Virus record (IMG/VR): IMGVR_UViG_3300025292_000113
Coordinates: 1 to 35,391 of that record
Source of the DNA: a virus
Reading direction: 5' to 3' (one strand)
Length of the DNA stretch: 35,391 nt
The position numbers were made by a program, and so were the translations under genes. Positions 1 to 7,480 of this stretch are shown here, piece by piece. The notes under the pieces were generated by a model. That model saw only the letters and a program-made list of their open reading frames with translations, was not told the origin of the DNA and searched no databases. The first letter of the stretch is position 1. Each line of letters begins with the position of its first letter.

Positions 1-786
1 GTTGCCCACCACGGTCAGCAGCCGGCCGTTGTAGTGCCGCACGATCTCACCGGCTGGCATGCTGGCGAGCAGCAGGGTCTGGCAGCGGATGCCCGAGGCC
101 GAGTGCGTCAGGACGTCGACGCTGGCGGCCGAGGTCTCCAGCTCGAGCGTGGGAATCTCGCCGTTCGGGCCGGTCATGTAGACGCGCACCTGGTCGCCCG
201 GCAGGCTGGAGAGGCGAATGCCACCGTTGGCCGGCACGTCAACCTGCACCGGCGCTGTGGCGGCGGACTCGCCGTCGGCGCCCACGACCGTGAGCGCCAC
301 GGTGTAGAGGCCGGCAGCCAGGCCCCCAGCGATCACGGTGAACACCGGCAAGCTGCCCAGCGCCTCGGTGACGACAGGGCCGTCCACGCCATCGCGGATG
401 CGGCCCATCACTTCGCCGTTGGCGTAGTAGATTGCGCCGTCGGGAAAGCGCTCGAAGGACATGGGGCGCCGGGCGGATACAACGGAACGCATCACCTCGG
501 CCTGCAACCCGTTTCCGCTGGACGTGAGCCGCACGAGGTCGGCGCCGATGACGGCGTATCCATCGTCGTGGCCATCGCCCCAGACCGAGTGCGCGGTGCC
601 GGCGGCGCGCAGCGTCTGCCCGCGGCGCCGGCGCACACCGCCGCGATCGTTGAGGTCGATGTTCACCCCGGCAGCCAGCGCCTGCAGTTTGACGCCGCGC
701 GCTGGCTCGGATTCGAGCTGCGACTGCTCCAGGCGGTTGTTGACGCCTGAGAGAACACCGATTGGGACCGAGCGTGTTCCGGGCAT
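1..786 (-). CDS. P22 gp10-like neck/tail protein (partial, C-terminus beyond the window)
   Basis: The frame is open from an ATG at 786 to the window edge (262 codons seen) and reads MPGTRSVPIGVLSGVNNRLE. Residues about 45-60 (GVNIDLNDRGGVRRRRGQT) match the opening of beta-propeller neck proteins that follow the adaptor in short-tailed phages (P22 gp10, packaged-DNA stabilisation). Repeated beta-type segments with Y/V-rich strands follow. It starts 2 bp after the stop of the adaptor gene, so the two are probably translationally coupled. By position (terS, terL, portal, scaffold, capsid, adaptor, this gene) it should be the tail tube or neck nozzle that plugs the portal. The family assignment rests on position and a short motif. 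The existence of the reading frame is well supported. Confidence 0.7.
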   Translation of the reverse strand, partial: MPGTRSVPIGVLSGVNNRLEQSQLESEPARGVKLQALAAGVNIDLNDRGGVRRRRGQTLRAAGTAHSVWGDGHDDGYAVIGADLVRLTSSGNGLQAEVMRSVVSARRPMSFERFPDGAIYYANGEVMGRIRDGVDGPVVTEALGSLPVFTVIAGGLAAGLYTVALTVVGADGESAATAPVQVDVPANGGIRLSSLPGDQVRVYMTGPNGEIPTLELETSAASVDVLTHSASGIRCQTLLLASMPAGEIVRHYNGRLLTVVGN

Positions 787-788
787 CT

Positions 789-1490
789 TCAAATCAACCA
801 CGCCTTGTTGTGATGGAGCTGACTGGCTTGCCAGTCCTTGCGCAAATCAGCGTCGGGTCGACGGCCAAAGTAATCCTCGAATGCCGCCAGAGCCAGCGCG
901 GACTTCTGGGGGTTCAGCGTTTCGCTGTCGGGCTTGCTGTACGCGCGATGCAGTACCCAATGGACTAGAAAGCGGTGGTGGATCGACGCAATCTCAGGCC
1001 TTGTGCTGCCATCGCTTTCTTCCGTGATCGGCGACAGGGGCGTTCGATAGCCCTCGAGCCGCAGCGTGTAAGCGCCATTCACTATGCCGGGGAGTACTGC
1101 GCGCGTGTCGTCCTGTATGAAGTGGGACGGTTGGCCCTCCCTGTCGCGCCAGCCGGGACTGACGGCATCGAGTTCGTCTCGGGTGGTGATATGAAGATCA
1201 CGAATCCACGCGCCATTTGGCGTAGCAAGCAAACGGGCTTTCGTGACCTCGAACATGCGCGGGTCGAGCGGATAGGAGCTCTGACGCGGCACCACGGCGA
1301 TCTGAACGATGCTCTCGGTGTAGTCATCGAAGAGCAAGCGCTTGCGGATCGCGGCCTCTTCCTCTGCCTCTCCGAAAAATCGCGCGAGCTCGGCGTCCTT
1401 CCAGAGGAGATCACGCTCGCCCCCTCGGACGCTCGTTGGAACGTCGTCCGCATCCACTCTGAATGAGGCGATGAGATCCTCCAAGGTCAT
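789..1490 (-). CDS. Head-tail adaptor-like protein (P22 gp4 position)
   Basis: This 233-residue protein begins MTLEDLIASFRVDADDVPTS. It is mostly helical in appearance: an acidic helix near residues 30-55 (KDAELARFFGEAEEEAAIRK), a central beta-rich part, and a C-terminal helical part ending in QLHHNKAWLI. The pattern 'YPLDPRMFEVTKARL' followed by 'GWRDREGQPSHFI' recurs in adaptor/neck proteins that sit after the capsid genes in podoviruses. Those proteins form the ring joining the portal to the tail nozzle. The start is 2 bp after the stop of the gene upstream. The adaptor role is inferred from length and location; I did not recognise a named domain with certainty. Confidence 0.65.
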   Translation of the reverse strand: MTLEDLIASFRVDADDVPTSVRGGERDLLWKDAELARFFGEAEEEAAIRKRLLFDDYTESIVQIAVVPRQSSYPLDPRMFEVTKARLLATPNGAWIRDLHITTRDELDAVSPGWRDREGQPSHFIQDDTRAVLPGIVNGAYTLRLEGYRTPLSPITEESDGSTRPEIASIHHRFLVHWVLHRAYSKPDSETLNPQKSALALAAFEDYFGRRPDADLRKDWQASQLHHNKAWLI

Positions 1491-1492
1491 GC

Positions 1493-1936
1493 TCAGGGCG
1501 CCCCGAACTGGTCCACGAAGCCCTTGACGCGATCACGCATCTTCTCGATGCCGAGGTTGCCAGGCAGCTCTTGCTGGAACTTCGTCTTCGTCCAGTCGCG
1601 CAGCGCCTGCTTGTCCATCTTGTCGATCTGCTGGTGCAGCTCGAACCGCTGGCCCTCCTTCTGGCGACGCTCCTCTTCAGCCTTCTGGGCGGCTTCGAGC
1701 GTCTCCGCCGTGTCGTCCTTCGGCGCGGCGGCCTTCTTGCTCTTCGCCGTCGCTTCAGCAGCCTTCTCGTCGGCCGCCTTGAACACGTCGGCGTGCAGCA
1801 GGAACTTGGAAGCAAGCTCGGCCGGCACCTCGCGGGTCTGGTCGGGGTCGAAGGTCAGGCGCGATCGGTAGATGCGGTCCTGGAACGGCGTTTCCGTGCC
1901 GATGTAGGTGATGGCGACGAGTTGGCTGGCGGACAT
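1493..1936 (-). CDS. Phage head-module protein of unknown function with C-terminal HeH/LEM-like helix pair
   Basis: The product has 147 residues. The N-terminal 50 residues (IYRSRLTFDPDQTREVPAEL, then a KFLLHADVF motif) resemble small phage proteins found between capsid and adaptor genes, which carry a 'vP..lA.kLL.HpDVf' pattern. Residues 55-100 are a charged Ala/Lys/Glu-rich coiled coil. The last 40 residues (MDKQALRDWTKTKF ... MRDRVKGFVDQFG) look like a helix-extension-helix (HeH/LEM-type) domain that could bind nucleic acid. The ATG is preceded by an AGAGGAGCAACCC leader with a good ribosome binding site. The gene is co-directional with the head genes, so it is probably a virion or assembly component, but no function can be named. 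Confidence 0.7.
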   Translation of the reverse strand: MSASQLVAITYIGTETPFQDRIYRSRLTFDPDQTREVPAELASKFLLHADVFKAADEKAAEATAKSKKAAAPKDDTAETLEAAQKAEEERRQKEGQRFELHQQIDKMDKQALRDWTKTKFQQELPGNLGIEKMRDRVKGFVDQFGAP

Positions 1937-2005
1937 GGGTTGCTCCTCTTGGATGTGACGAAGGGGCGGAGCACATGGCCCCGCCCCGCTCGACTCAGGT
2001 GTCGA

Positions 2006-2485
2006 TTACTTCGGACCGCTGCGCTCGCCGTGCACGATCACGTCCACGCGCGAGGCCTTCGCGTTGGCCGCACCGGCGATGGTCAGCACCAGCAGCGCGG
2101 GCTTGGGCAGCTTCACCGGCACCTTGGCGGTGGCGGCGCGCAGGCGGCCGGTCGCGTTGAGCGCCAGGCCGGCACCGAAGTACGCGGCGTCCTGCGGCAC
2201 GTCGGCGCTGTCCACACCGTCGGCGTAGATGAAGCCCAGCGAGCCGGTCACTGCGGCGGTCATCGCCGTCGACACGATCAGTTGCGCGTCTTCCAGCACC
2301 ATGCCCTCGGGCAACTTGTCGAGCACCACGACATCGCCGATGCCGAGGGGCGTGGCGCTGTCCGCGTTGAGCGCGCTACCGTCGGCCGCGGTCAGCAGCG
2401 CGGCGCGCAGCGTGGTGAGGTTGCCGTATGGGGTGAAGCCGCCGAATTGCTGCATGCCCAGCCCCAGTTTCTTAATGGTTGCCAT
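2006..2485 (-). CDS. Probable capsid decoration / minor head protein
   Basis: The protein has 159 residues, is rich in Ala, Gly, Val and Thr, and has no long charged stretch (MATIKKLGLGMQQFGGFTPY ... LVLTIAGAANAKASRVDVIV). This composition suggests a compact beta protein. It follows the major capsid gene by about 66 bp, the usual place of a decoration or cement protein in this type of phage. The ATG at 2485 has an AGGAGG-type ribosome binding site (CACAGGAGGCCAAC). I know of similar small proteins next to DUF4043-type capsid genes but cannot cite a characterised homolog. The role is inferred from position and composition. Confidence 0.6.
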   Translation of the reverse strand: MATIKKLGLGMQQFGGFTPYGNLTTLRAALLTAADGSALNADSATPLGIGDVVVLDKLPEGMVLEDAQLIVSTAMTAAVTGSLGFIYADGVDSADVPQDAAYFGAGLALNATGRLRAATAKVPVKLPKPALLVLTIAGAANAKASRVDVIVHGERSGPK

Positions 2486-2551
2486 GTTGGCCTCCTGTGT
2501 GATTCGAGAAAGGTGAAGGCGGAGGCCGACCGCAGCCGGCCCCCGAGGTCA

Positions 2552-3844
2552 TCAGCCGCGCGGCTTGATGATGCGAACGGCCGTGTCCAGCACCGTCACG
2601 CCGTGGTCGGTGAACTGGGTGCTGTCGCCGTGGTCCACTGCGAAGCGGATCTTCGACATGCCCAGGATGGCGCCGATCAGGATTTCGAGCTTGTCGCCGT
2701 GGTCGCCCTTCTCTTCCGACCAGAAGAACGGGATGCCGCTGTGCTCCGAGCTGCCGAAGGCCTGCGCCAGCGCCTGGCCGCCCAGGAGCAGCGCGCGGTC
2801 CACGGCGAAGGTGGTGCCGAACGACGCCGGTACGACGACGCTGGACTCGACCTCGCTGTCGTACGCAGCGCAGTAGTTGAGCTGGTCGCCAGCGTAGAAG
2901 CGGATCGCCTTGGGCATCTTCACGATGAGGATGCCGTTCCAGAGGCCCACGTCGCCGAGGAACAGCGGGTGGTCCTTCGCCAGCCGGGCGCGCGCATAAG
3001 CGTTGGCCTGGAAGCTGCGGAAGTCCGGGTTCGTGGCGAAGCCGCTGTACTGCGCGGGCGACACCAGCGCGACGCGGATCGGGCTGTCGGTGGCGGCCAG
3101 ATCGCCCTCGAACTCCACCGGGGGCGGCGGCAGCGGGATCTGGTCCATCCACGAGCGCAGCGAGTCCACCGCATCCATGGTGAACATGTCCGTCGTGGCG
3201 ATGGTCAGTTCGCCAGCGTTCGCCTTCACCTCGCCCACCGCGCCGCCGCCGACCACCAGGTGCCGGTTGCGCGTCGGCGCCTTCACCCGGTTCACCATGA
3301 TTTCCTTGAACTTCGGGTGCGAGGCGAGCGGCACGCGCCACTCGATCTTGTTGTCGTGGAAGCCACGGGCGCCAGCCATGTGAACGAGGATCGACTGGTC
3401 GATGTAGTCGTTCATCAACTGCTGCGCCTTGGGGCGGCCCAGGCGGCGCAGGTCGTAGGGGCTGCGGATCTGGGTCATGGTGTTGCCCATGTCCACCGGG
3501 AAGCGCGCCTGGTTGACGCGCAGCCGGTCTTCCGAGAACGACATGCCCACGCCCTTGCCTTCGGCGTATTCGCTGCCCATGATCGGGTAGCCGCTGATCG
3601 GGTTGTCGAGGTGAAAGGTGATCTCGTCACCCTTGTTCTTGCCCAGGTCGTCGGCGCGCACGATGGGCATCGTGGGCTTCGACTGACGCTTCGCGCCCGC
3701 AATGGCGTTCTCGATGGTGGGCATCTTGCCCGTGAGGCGGTTCAGCGTCGTGTTGCGCTGCATGCAGGTGTGGAAGACCCCTACCGCCTGCTGGATCATG
3801 GCGCCGGTGGCGCCCGACGGGACGTTCGTTTTGCTTTCGGACAT
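2552..3844 (-). CDS. Major capsid protein (DUF4043 / N4 gp56-like family)
   Basis: The 430-residue protein begins MSESKTNVPSGATGAMIQQA. The central pattern of 'KNKGDEITFHLDNPISGYP', 'EGKGVGMSFSEDRLRVNQAR' and 'RSPYDLRRLGRPKAQQLMND' is typical of the DUF4043 (N4 gp56-like) major capsid family, which forms the HK97-fold shell of several podoviruses. The C-terminal part (GDHGDKLEILIGAILGMSKI) also fits. It lies directly downstream of the scaffold gene and upstream of the decoration-like gene. A GAAGGAGGACTCC ribosome binding site precedes the ATG at 3844. The length is normal for the family. Confidence 0.85.
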   Translation of the reverse strand: MSESKTNVPSGATGAMIQQAVGVFHTCMQRNTTLNRLTGKMPTIENAIAGAKRQSKPTMPIVRADDLGKNKGDEITFHLDNPISGYPIMGSEYAEGKGVGMSFSEDRLRVNQARFPVDMGNTMTQIRSPYDLRRLGRPKAQQLMNDYIDQSILVHMAGARGFHDNKIEWRVPLASHPKFKEIMVNRVKAPTRNRHLVVGGGAVGEVKANAGELTIATTDMFTMDAVDSLRSWMDQIPLPPPPVEFEGDLAATDSPIRVALVSPAQYSGFATNPDFRSFQANAYARARLAKDHPLFLGDVGLWNGILIVKMPKAIRFYAGDQLNYCAAYDSEVESSVVVPASFGTTFAVDRALLLGGQALAQAFGSSEHSGIPFFWSEEKGDHGDKLEILIGAILGMSKIRFAVDHGDSTQFTDHGVTVLDTAVRIIKPRG

Positions 3845-3896
3845 GGAGTCCTCCTTCGATGGGATGGGCCTCGCCTCCCGGCGATGCCTGTTGCAA

Positions 3897-4949
3897 TCAG
3901 AGTCGCTTGTTCAGAAAGGCCTCGATCTGCGCCGGCGACATGCTTTCCATGGCCAGGTACAGGTCGCTGCCATCCATGCGCGCCATGCGCTCTTGCGGCG
4001 AGAGCCCGTCCGCGCGACCGCCCGGGATACCGGACAGGCTTGCAGGGGGCTCCACACGCGCGGAAGCAGCGGCGGCCGTGGCCGCAGCCTTGTCAGAGGC
4101 TGCGGGCGTAGGAGCTTCTTTGCCGACCTTGGCGAATGCGTCGAAGACCTCGACGATTTCCGCGGCCGTGCTACCCTTGTTGGGGTCGAACAGTTGCCAG
4201 TAGGCGTTGCGAACAGCGCTCGGGTGCGCGTCCACCCAGGCCTTGAACTCCGCGCTCTCCACGATGGAGTCAGCGTTGGGGTGCGCCTTGTAGATCGCGT
4301 CGTAGTGCGCCGTGGCCGCGTCCTGCTGCTGCTTGGCCTGCAGCGGTGCGACGGCCTTGCCGACGTGCACCTCCACCTGCTGTTGCACCAGCTTCGCGAT
4401 GCCGGCGGCGAGCGCCTCTTCCGAGAAATCGCCAAACAGGCTCGCGTCCACGCCCTTCTCGATGGCCGCCTCTGCCGCGGCGACCATGTTGTCGGTCTTG
4501 GTCGGTGCCTGGCCGGCTTCTGCTCGCGCATCAGCCTTTGCCCTGAGGTCCGTCAGCTGGCGCTGCGCCTCCTCTGCCTGAGCCTTCCAGTGCTGTTCGC
4601 CCTGGCGGGCCTTCTCCAGTCGGTCGTAGGGGATGGTGTGCTTGCCGTCCCGCGCCAGCACCACGGCATTCGCGGGGTCGATGACCTCGGCGCCGTCCTT
4701 GGTGCCCGCGCCTTCTGCGCCGGTGGTGGTGGTCTTGCCCGCGTCGGCGGGCTTGGCCTGTTCGTTGTCCGTGGGGGTAGCCGTCGTGGTGCTCGTGCTG
4801 TCCGTCGCAGCGGTGGTCGTGGGCGCGCCACCTGCATCCGGCTTGCCGCCGGTATCGCCCTGTTCCGCCAAGGCAAATGCCTGGGCAGCCTGCTCCGGCG
4901 TCAGTGCGCCGTCGATGCTGTCAAAGAAGTTCTCGTTTGTTGCCGTCAT
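3897..4949 (-). CDS. Capsid scaffolding protein
   Basis: The predicted protein has 350 residues from the ATG at 4949 (MTATNENFFDSIDGALTPEQ). Residues 30-90 are a Thr/Ala/Asp low-complexity linker. Residues 100-140 form a coiled coil rich in Gln, Glu and Ala. A helical middle part and a short Ala/Pro linker lead to a C-terminal helix (SPAQIEAFLNKRL) ending in basic residues, as in scaffolds that dock on the capsid shell. An upstream in-frame extension to 5084 exists but is Pro/Gly-rich and overlaps a strongly structured leader, so I rejected it. An in-frame ATG at 4964 is also possible. The gene is immediately upstream of the capsid gene, matching the usual scaffold-capsid order. Confidence 0.8.
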   Translation of the reverse strand: MTATNENFFDSIDGALTPEQAAQAFALAEQGDTGGKPDAGGAPTTTAATDSTSTTTATPTDNEQAKPADAGKTTTTGAEGAGTKDGAEVIDPANAVVLARDGKHTIPYDRLEKARQGEQHWKAQAEEAQRQLTDLRAKADARAEAGQAPTKTDNMVAAAEAAIEKGVDASLFGDFSEEALAAGIAKLVQQQVEVHVGKAVAPLQAKQQQDAATAHYDAIYKAHPNADSIVESAEFKAWVDAHPSAVRNAYWQLFDPNKGSTAAEIVEVFDAFAKVGKEAPTPAASDKAAATAAAASARVEPPASLSGIPGGRADGLSPQERMARMDGSDLYLAMESMSPAQIEAFLNKRL

Positions 4950-5158
4950 GCTCGTCCGCCACATATCGCCGTGGCCGCTGGGGACATCCGCATTCGGAGC
5001 ACTGGGCAGGGCCGAAGCCCTACCCGGTACACCTCCAGCAGGGGGAGTTCCTCGCACTCTTTCGAGGGAGGTGCCGGCTCTCACGAGCGGGCTGCTTCAC
5101 GATCCGCTCTCGCTTCACGCTTGAGCATGACTTTGCCGGGGTCTCGCTCACTCTCGAA
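4950..5158 (-). ncRNA. Structured leader RNA candidate upstream of the scaffold gene
   Basis: About 210 bp lie between the CCCCCTGTAGGG element and the scaffold start, with no credible gene on this strand. Read on the minus strand it can form several helices: GGGTTTCG with CGAGACCC directly at the presumed 5' end; GCTC-GTGA-GAGC with a GNRA loop; CCTCG with CGAGG; an ACCTCC/GGAGGT outer pairing; and GGGTAGGGC-TTCG-GCCCTGCCC, a 9-bp stem with a UUCG loop. No U-run follows, so it is not a simple terminator. It may be a stabilising or regulatory 5' leader, or a scar of the cargo insertion. The pairings were read by eye only. Confidence 0.4.
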
Positions 5159-5159
5159 A

Positions 5160-5171
5160 CCCTACAGGGGG
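5160..5171 (-). promoter_or_regulatory. CCCCCTRTAGGG element, copy 1 (upstream of scaffold leader)
   Basis: The minus strand reads CCCCCTGTAGGG followed by TTTCG. This is one of four copies in the window, all in the same orientation. Minus-strand genes downstream are the scaffold and the rest of the head operon, which the opposing cargo genes separate from the terminase end. On the plus strand the same bases (AGGGGG, 7 nt before TTG 5179) could act as a ribosome binding site for the ApeA-like gene, so the two readings compete here. Confidence 0.5.
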
Positions 5172-5178
5172 TGCAAAC

Positions 5179-6669
5179 TTGGCAACTGCAGTCGCTGACG
5201 CTGCTAAGGCAAACTCGCCGCTTCAGGCTCGCCTTTCATTTGTCAAACCCATGAAATCGATTCAGCTAGAAGACCGCGGTTTTTTCTGGACCGCTGAAGA
5301 AGCGCTACCGGATGGGGAGGTTCCACCGGGCGCGGTCCCTGGCCTGCTCACAATTGACTCCGAAGGGACAATTCAGCTCGAGCTCGACGGAATGTTTTCG
5401 GGCAGCGGCGACCCTTGGAAAGTCATCCTTGATGACACGAGGGACGACCTCAACGGCCGCACGTTCTTGGGGCTGTTGAAGAAAAGCAGCCAGTACGTCA
5501 AGCTAACCGGGTTGTTCAGAAATGGCGGGTCAGCTCGAAGCCGCGGGATTTCGTATGTGAGCTACCGTGTTGAGATTTGCCTGGTCGCGGGCGGACCGTT
5601 TCCGGACGAGGACCTTGTCAAAGACGTTCGCGAGGTCGAGGTCGATATTGCAGGATTCGAAGACTGGATCAGCCGAGGCGAACTGCAACCCAAGAAAACT
5701 TCTCGCACTCTGAGCGTTAAACACACGACGACCAAGCCCAAGCGCTATCGTCTAGACGACGGAAAGTTGGAGATCCGCTCTGAAGTTTTGGGACCGGCTG
5801 TTCCGCAAATCAGGCGTCACAGCGTAGAGCTCATAACTCGACACTTTATTGCTTGGATCCCTCAACATCCCTTCTCGACGGCTGACGCGATTGAGCGGTA
5901 CAGGATTCTTCAGGACTTGATGATTCTTCTGACCGGCTCCGACCGGCCGCTCGAATGGCCAACAGTCACGTTGGGCAAAAAGCGCCGAGTTGCTACCGCC
6001 TACTTCTACCGAATCGGAGGGAAGGCTGAAGCACCTCGTTGGCATGACCTTTTCACGCTCTTCGACCATGTGGCCCTTCAATTCGGAGAGCTTTATCAGC
6101 GCTTCATAAAGATGCGCCGGGACCTTGGCCCTGGAATCTATCTCTATTTGGCAACCCGCCGAGGCATGACCTTCTACGTCGAACATCGCTTTGCGAGTCT
6201 GATATGGGGTTTAGAGGCACTGCATCGGAGAAGCAAACCACCGCAGGTCACTCCGCTCGACGAAAAGATCGGCCGAATTCTCGGCGACATTCAACTAGAA
6301 AAAGACAAAACCTGGTTACGTAAGAGGCTAGCCCATGCGGGCGAACCGTCACTCGTAGAACGTCTATCCGAGCTTTTTTGCTCCTTACTTTTACCGCTTA
6401 ATGTCGACAAAGACGCGATCAGAAAATTTGCAAAACGATGCGCCGATGTGCGCAATTTGATTTCGCATTTCGGCGGCCGGCGGGATGCGAATAGCGAGTC
6501 ACTCACGACGGAGGCCCATGAGCTGGCCGAGGTGCTCGGATTCATCTATCACCTGTTGCTGCTTCAAGAACTGGGCATTGAATCGCCGCGACTGCGTTCG
6601 CTTCTGTATGACGCCCACTCGACCTTTCGCGCCCGCCACTGGTGCCAGCGGATTGGTCTCCTGCCGTAA
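5179..6669 (+). CDS. ApeA-like anti-phage defence protein (N-terminal ApeA domain plus C-terminal HEPN RNase domain)
   Basis: The product has 496 residues from TTG 5179, or 472 from ATG 5251. The N-terminal part (LEDRGFFWTAEEALPDGEVP, then PGLLTIDSEGTIQLELDGMF) has the 'G.FW' and repeated beta-strand pattern of the ApeA N-terminal domain. The C-terminal helical part carries RNLISH at residues 425-430 (TTG numbering), the RX4H motif of HEPN ribonucleases. ApeA is an experimentally known phage-defence protein, thought to act through HEPN RNA cleavage. TTG 5179 has AGGGGG 7 nt upstream; ATG 5251 starts right at the conserved domain but lacks a ribosome binding site. The gene opposes the late operon and is visibly AT-richer than its neighbours, which marks it as transferred cargo. 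Confidence 0.8.
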   Translation: MATAVADAAKANSPLQARLSFVKPMKSIQLEDRGFFWTAEEALPDGEVPPGAVPGLLTIDSEGTIQLELDGMFSGSGDPWKVILDDTRDDLNGRTFLGLLKKSSQYVKLTGLFRNGGSARSRGISYVSYRVEICLVAGGPFPDEDLVKDVREVEVDIAGFEDWISRGELQPKKTSRTLSVKHTTTKPKRYRLDDGKLEIRSEVLGPAVPQIRRHSVELITRHFIAWIPQHPFSTADAIERYRILQDLMILLTGSDRPLEWPTVTLGKKRRVATAYFYRIGGKAEAPRWHDLFTLFDHVALQFGELYQRFIKMRRDLGPGIYLYLATRRGMTFYVEHRFASLIWGLEALHRRSKPPQVTPLDEKIGRILGDIQLEKDKTWLRKRLAHAGEPSLVERLSELFCSLLLPLNVDKDAIRKFAKRCADVRNLISHFGGRRDANSESLTTEAHELAEVLGFIYHLLLLQELGIESPRLRSLLYDAHSTFRARHWCQRIGLLP

Positions 6670-6810
6670 GACGAAAGGCACGAGTCAGAAGCGGGGGGAC
6701 GGTCGAGTCCATCCTGAAGCAGGCGACCGGCCCACGGCCGTGACGCTATTCGCGATCCTTCGGGCATGCACCTACCCCAACAGATGGGCGTTGTTTGCTA
6801 GGCTCCGGAG

Positions 6811-7476
6811 ATGACCGAACAGAACTTGCCCGACTCCTGGTTCCTTCCTGCTGAGATTGCGATTGCGCGACTCGCCGCACTCTACGGAGGACACGAAGAG
6901 GTTTGGAAGAATGTGGAAGGACGACGTGCTGCTTTCAACACTGTTTGGGAACAGGACTCTGAAGAGTTGGGTCAGGTGCTTCATGCCCATTTGGTCGTGG
7001 AGTTTTTCCTCACGGAGTACCTCCAGCGCCTTCATCCCACATTGGACCTTGACCAACTCCGGCTGCGCTATGAGCAAAAGGTCGGGATGATTCCAAGCAC
7101 CAACGCCCTCCTGTCAAGCTCGAGGCCGGGTCTACGAGCGCTTGGAACAATTCGCAATCGAATGGCCCATGTCAGGCGTGTGCAAATCTCAAAGGATGAC
7201 ATCCAGGCTATCGTTGGAATCGCAATGTATTCGGCCTTCACCAAGGCAGGCGGCACCTTCGATTTGGCACAAGCAAGCCCCAAGGAGGTGGTCATCCACT
7301 TTTCCGAGTGGGTTGCCGGGATGCTTCACAGCGCGGCTGACCCCGACAAACAAAAATGGGCCAAAGCATTTGACCCATCGCAAGACGTTCCGGGCTACGA
7401 GTTCTTCCTGAAGCCACCACCTTCGGATGGTGTCCCTGGTGTGGGTCGAAAGCCCTCCCTTCTCGGCGGCTCCTAG
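6811..7476 (+). CDS. Small HEPN-domain protein, probable partner of the ApeA-like protein
   Basis: The 221-residue protein begins MTEQNLPDSWFLPAEIAIAR. It is all-helical in appearance. A helix HAHLVVEFFLTEYLQRL (residues about 53-70) and IRNRMAH contribute an RX4H motif (R115 ... H120), the signature of HEPN nucleases. The arrangement resembles MAE_28990/Abi-type HEPN proteins, but I cannot assign a subfamily. It lies 141 bp after the ApeA-like gene on the same strand with similarly low GC, so the two probably form one cassette. GGAG abuts the ATG too closely for a normal ribosome binding site, and a TGCTAGGCT extended -10-like string just upstream suggests a short-leader transcript. The gene converges on the portal gene with a 4-bp gap and no terminator. 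Confidence 0.7.
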   Translation: MTEQNLPDSWFLPAEIAIARLAALYGGHEEVWKNVEGRRAAFNTVWEQDSEELGQVLHAHLVVEFFLTEYLQRLHPTLDLDQLRLRYEQKVGMIPSTNALLSSSRPGLRALGTIRNRMAHVRRVQISKDDIQAIVGIAMYSAFTKAGGTFDLAQASPKEVVIHFSEWVAGMLHSAADPDKQKWAKAFDPSQDVPGYEFFLKPPPSDGVPGVGRKPSLLGGS

Positions 7477-7480
7477 TCGC

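Noticed and set aside
1571-4111. Plus-strand open frame of 846 codons across the head genes
   Set aside because: Arg/His/Leu/Ala-rich shadow of the capsid and scaffold genes; no start signal and no protein-like pattern.
4950-5084. N-terminal extension of the scaffold protein
   Set aside because: Pro/Gly-rich, overlaps a structured leader, and the typical scaffold start is MTATNENF at 4949.
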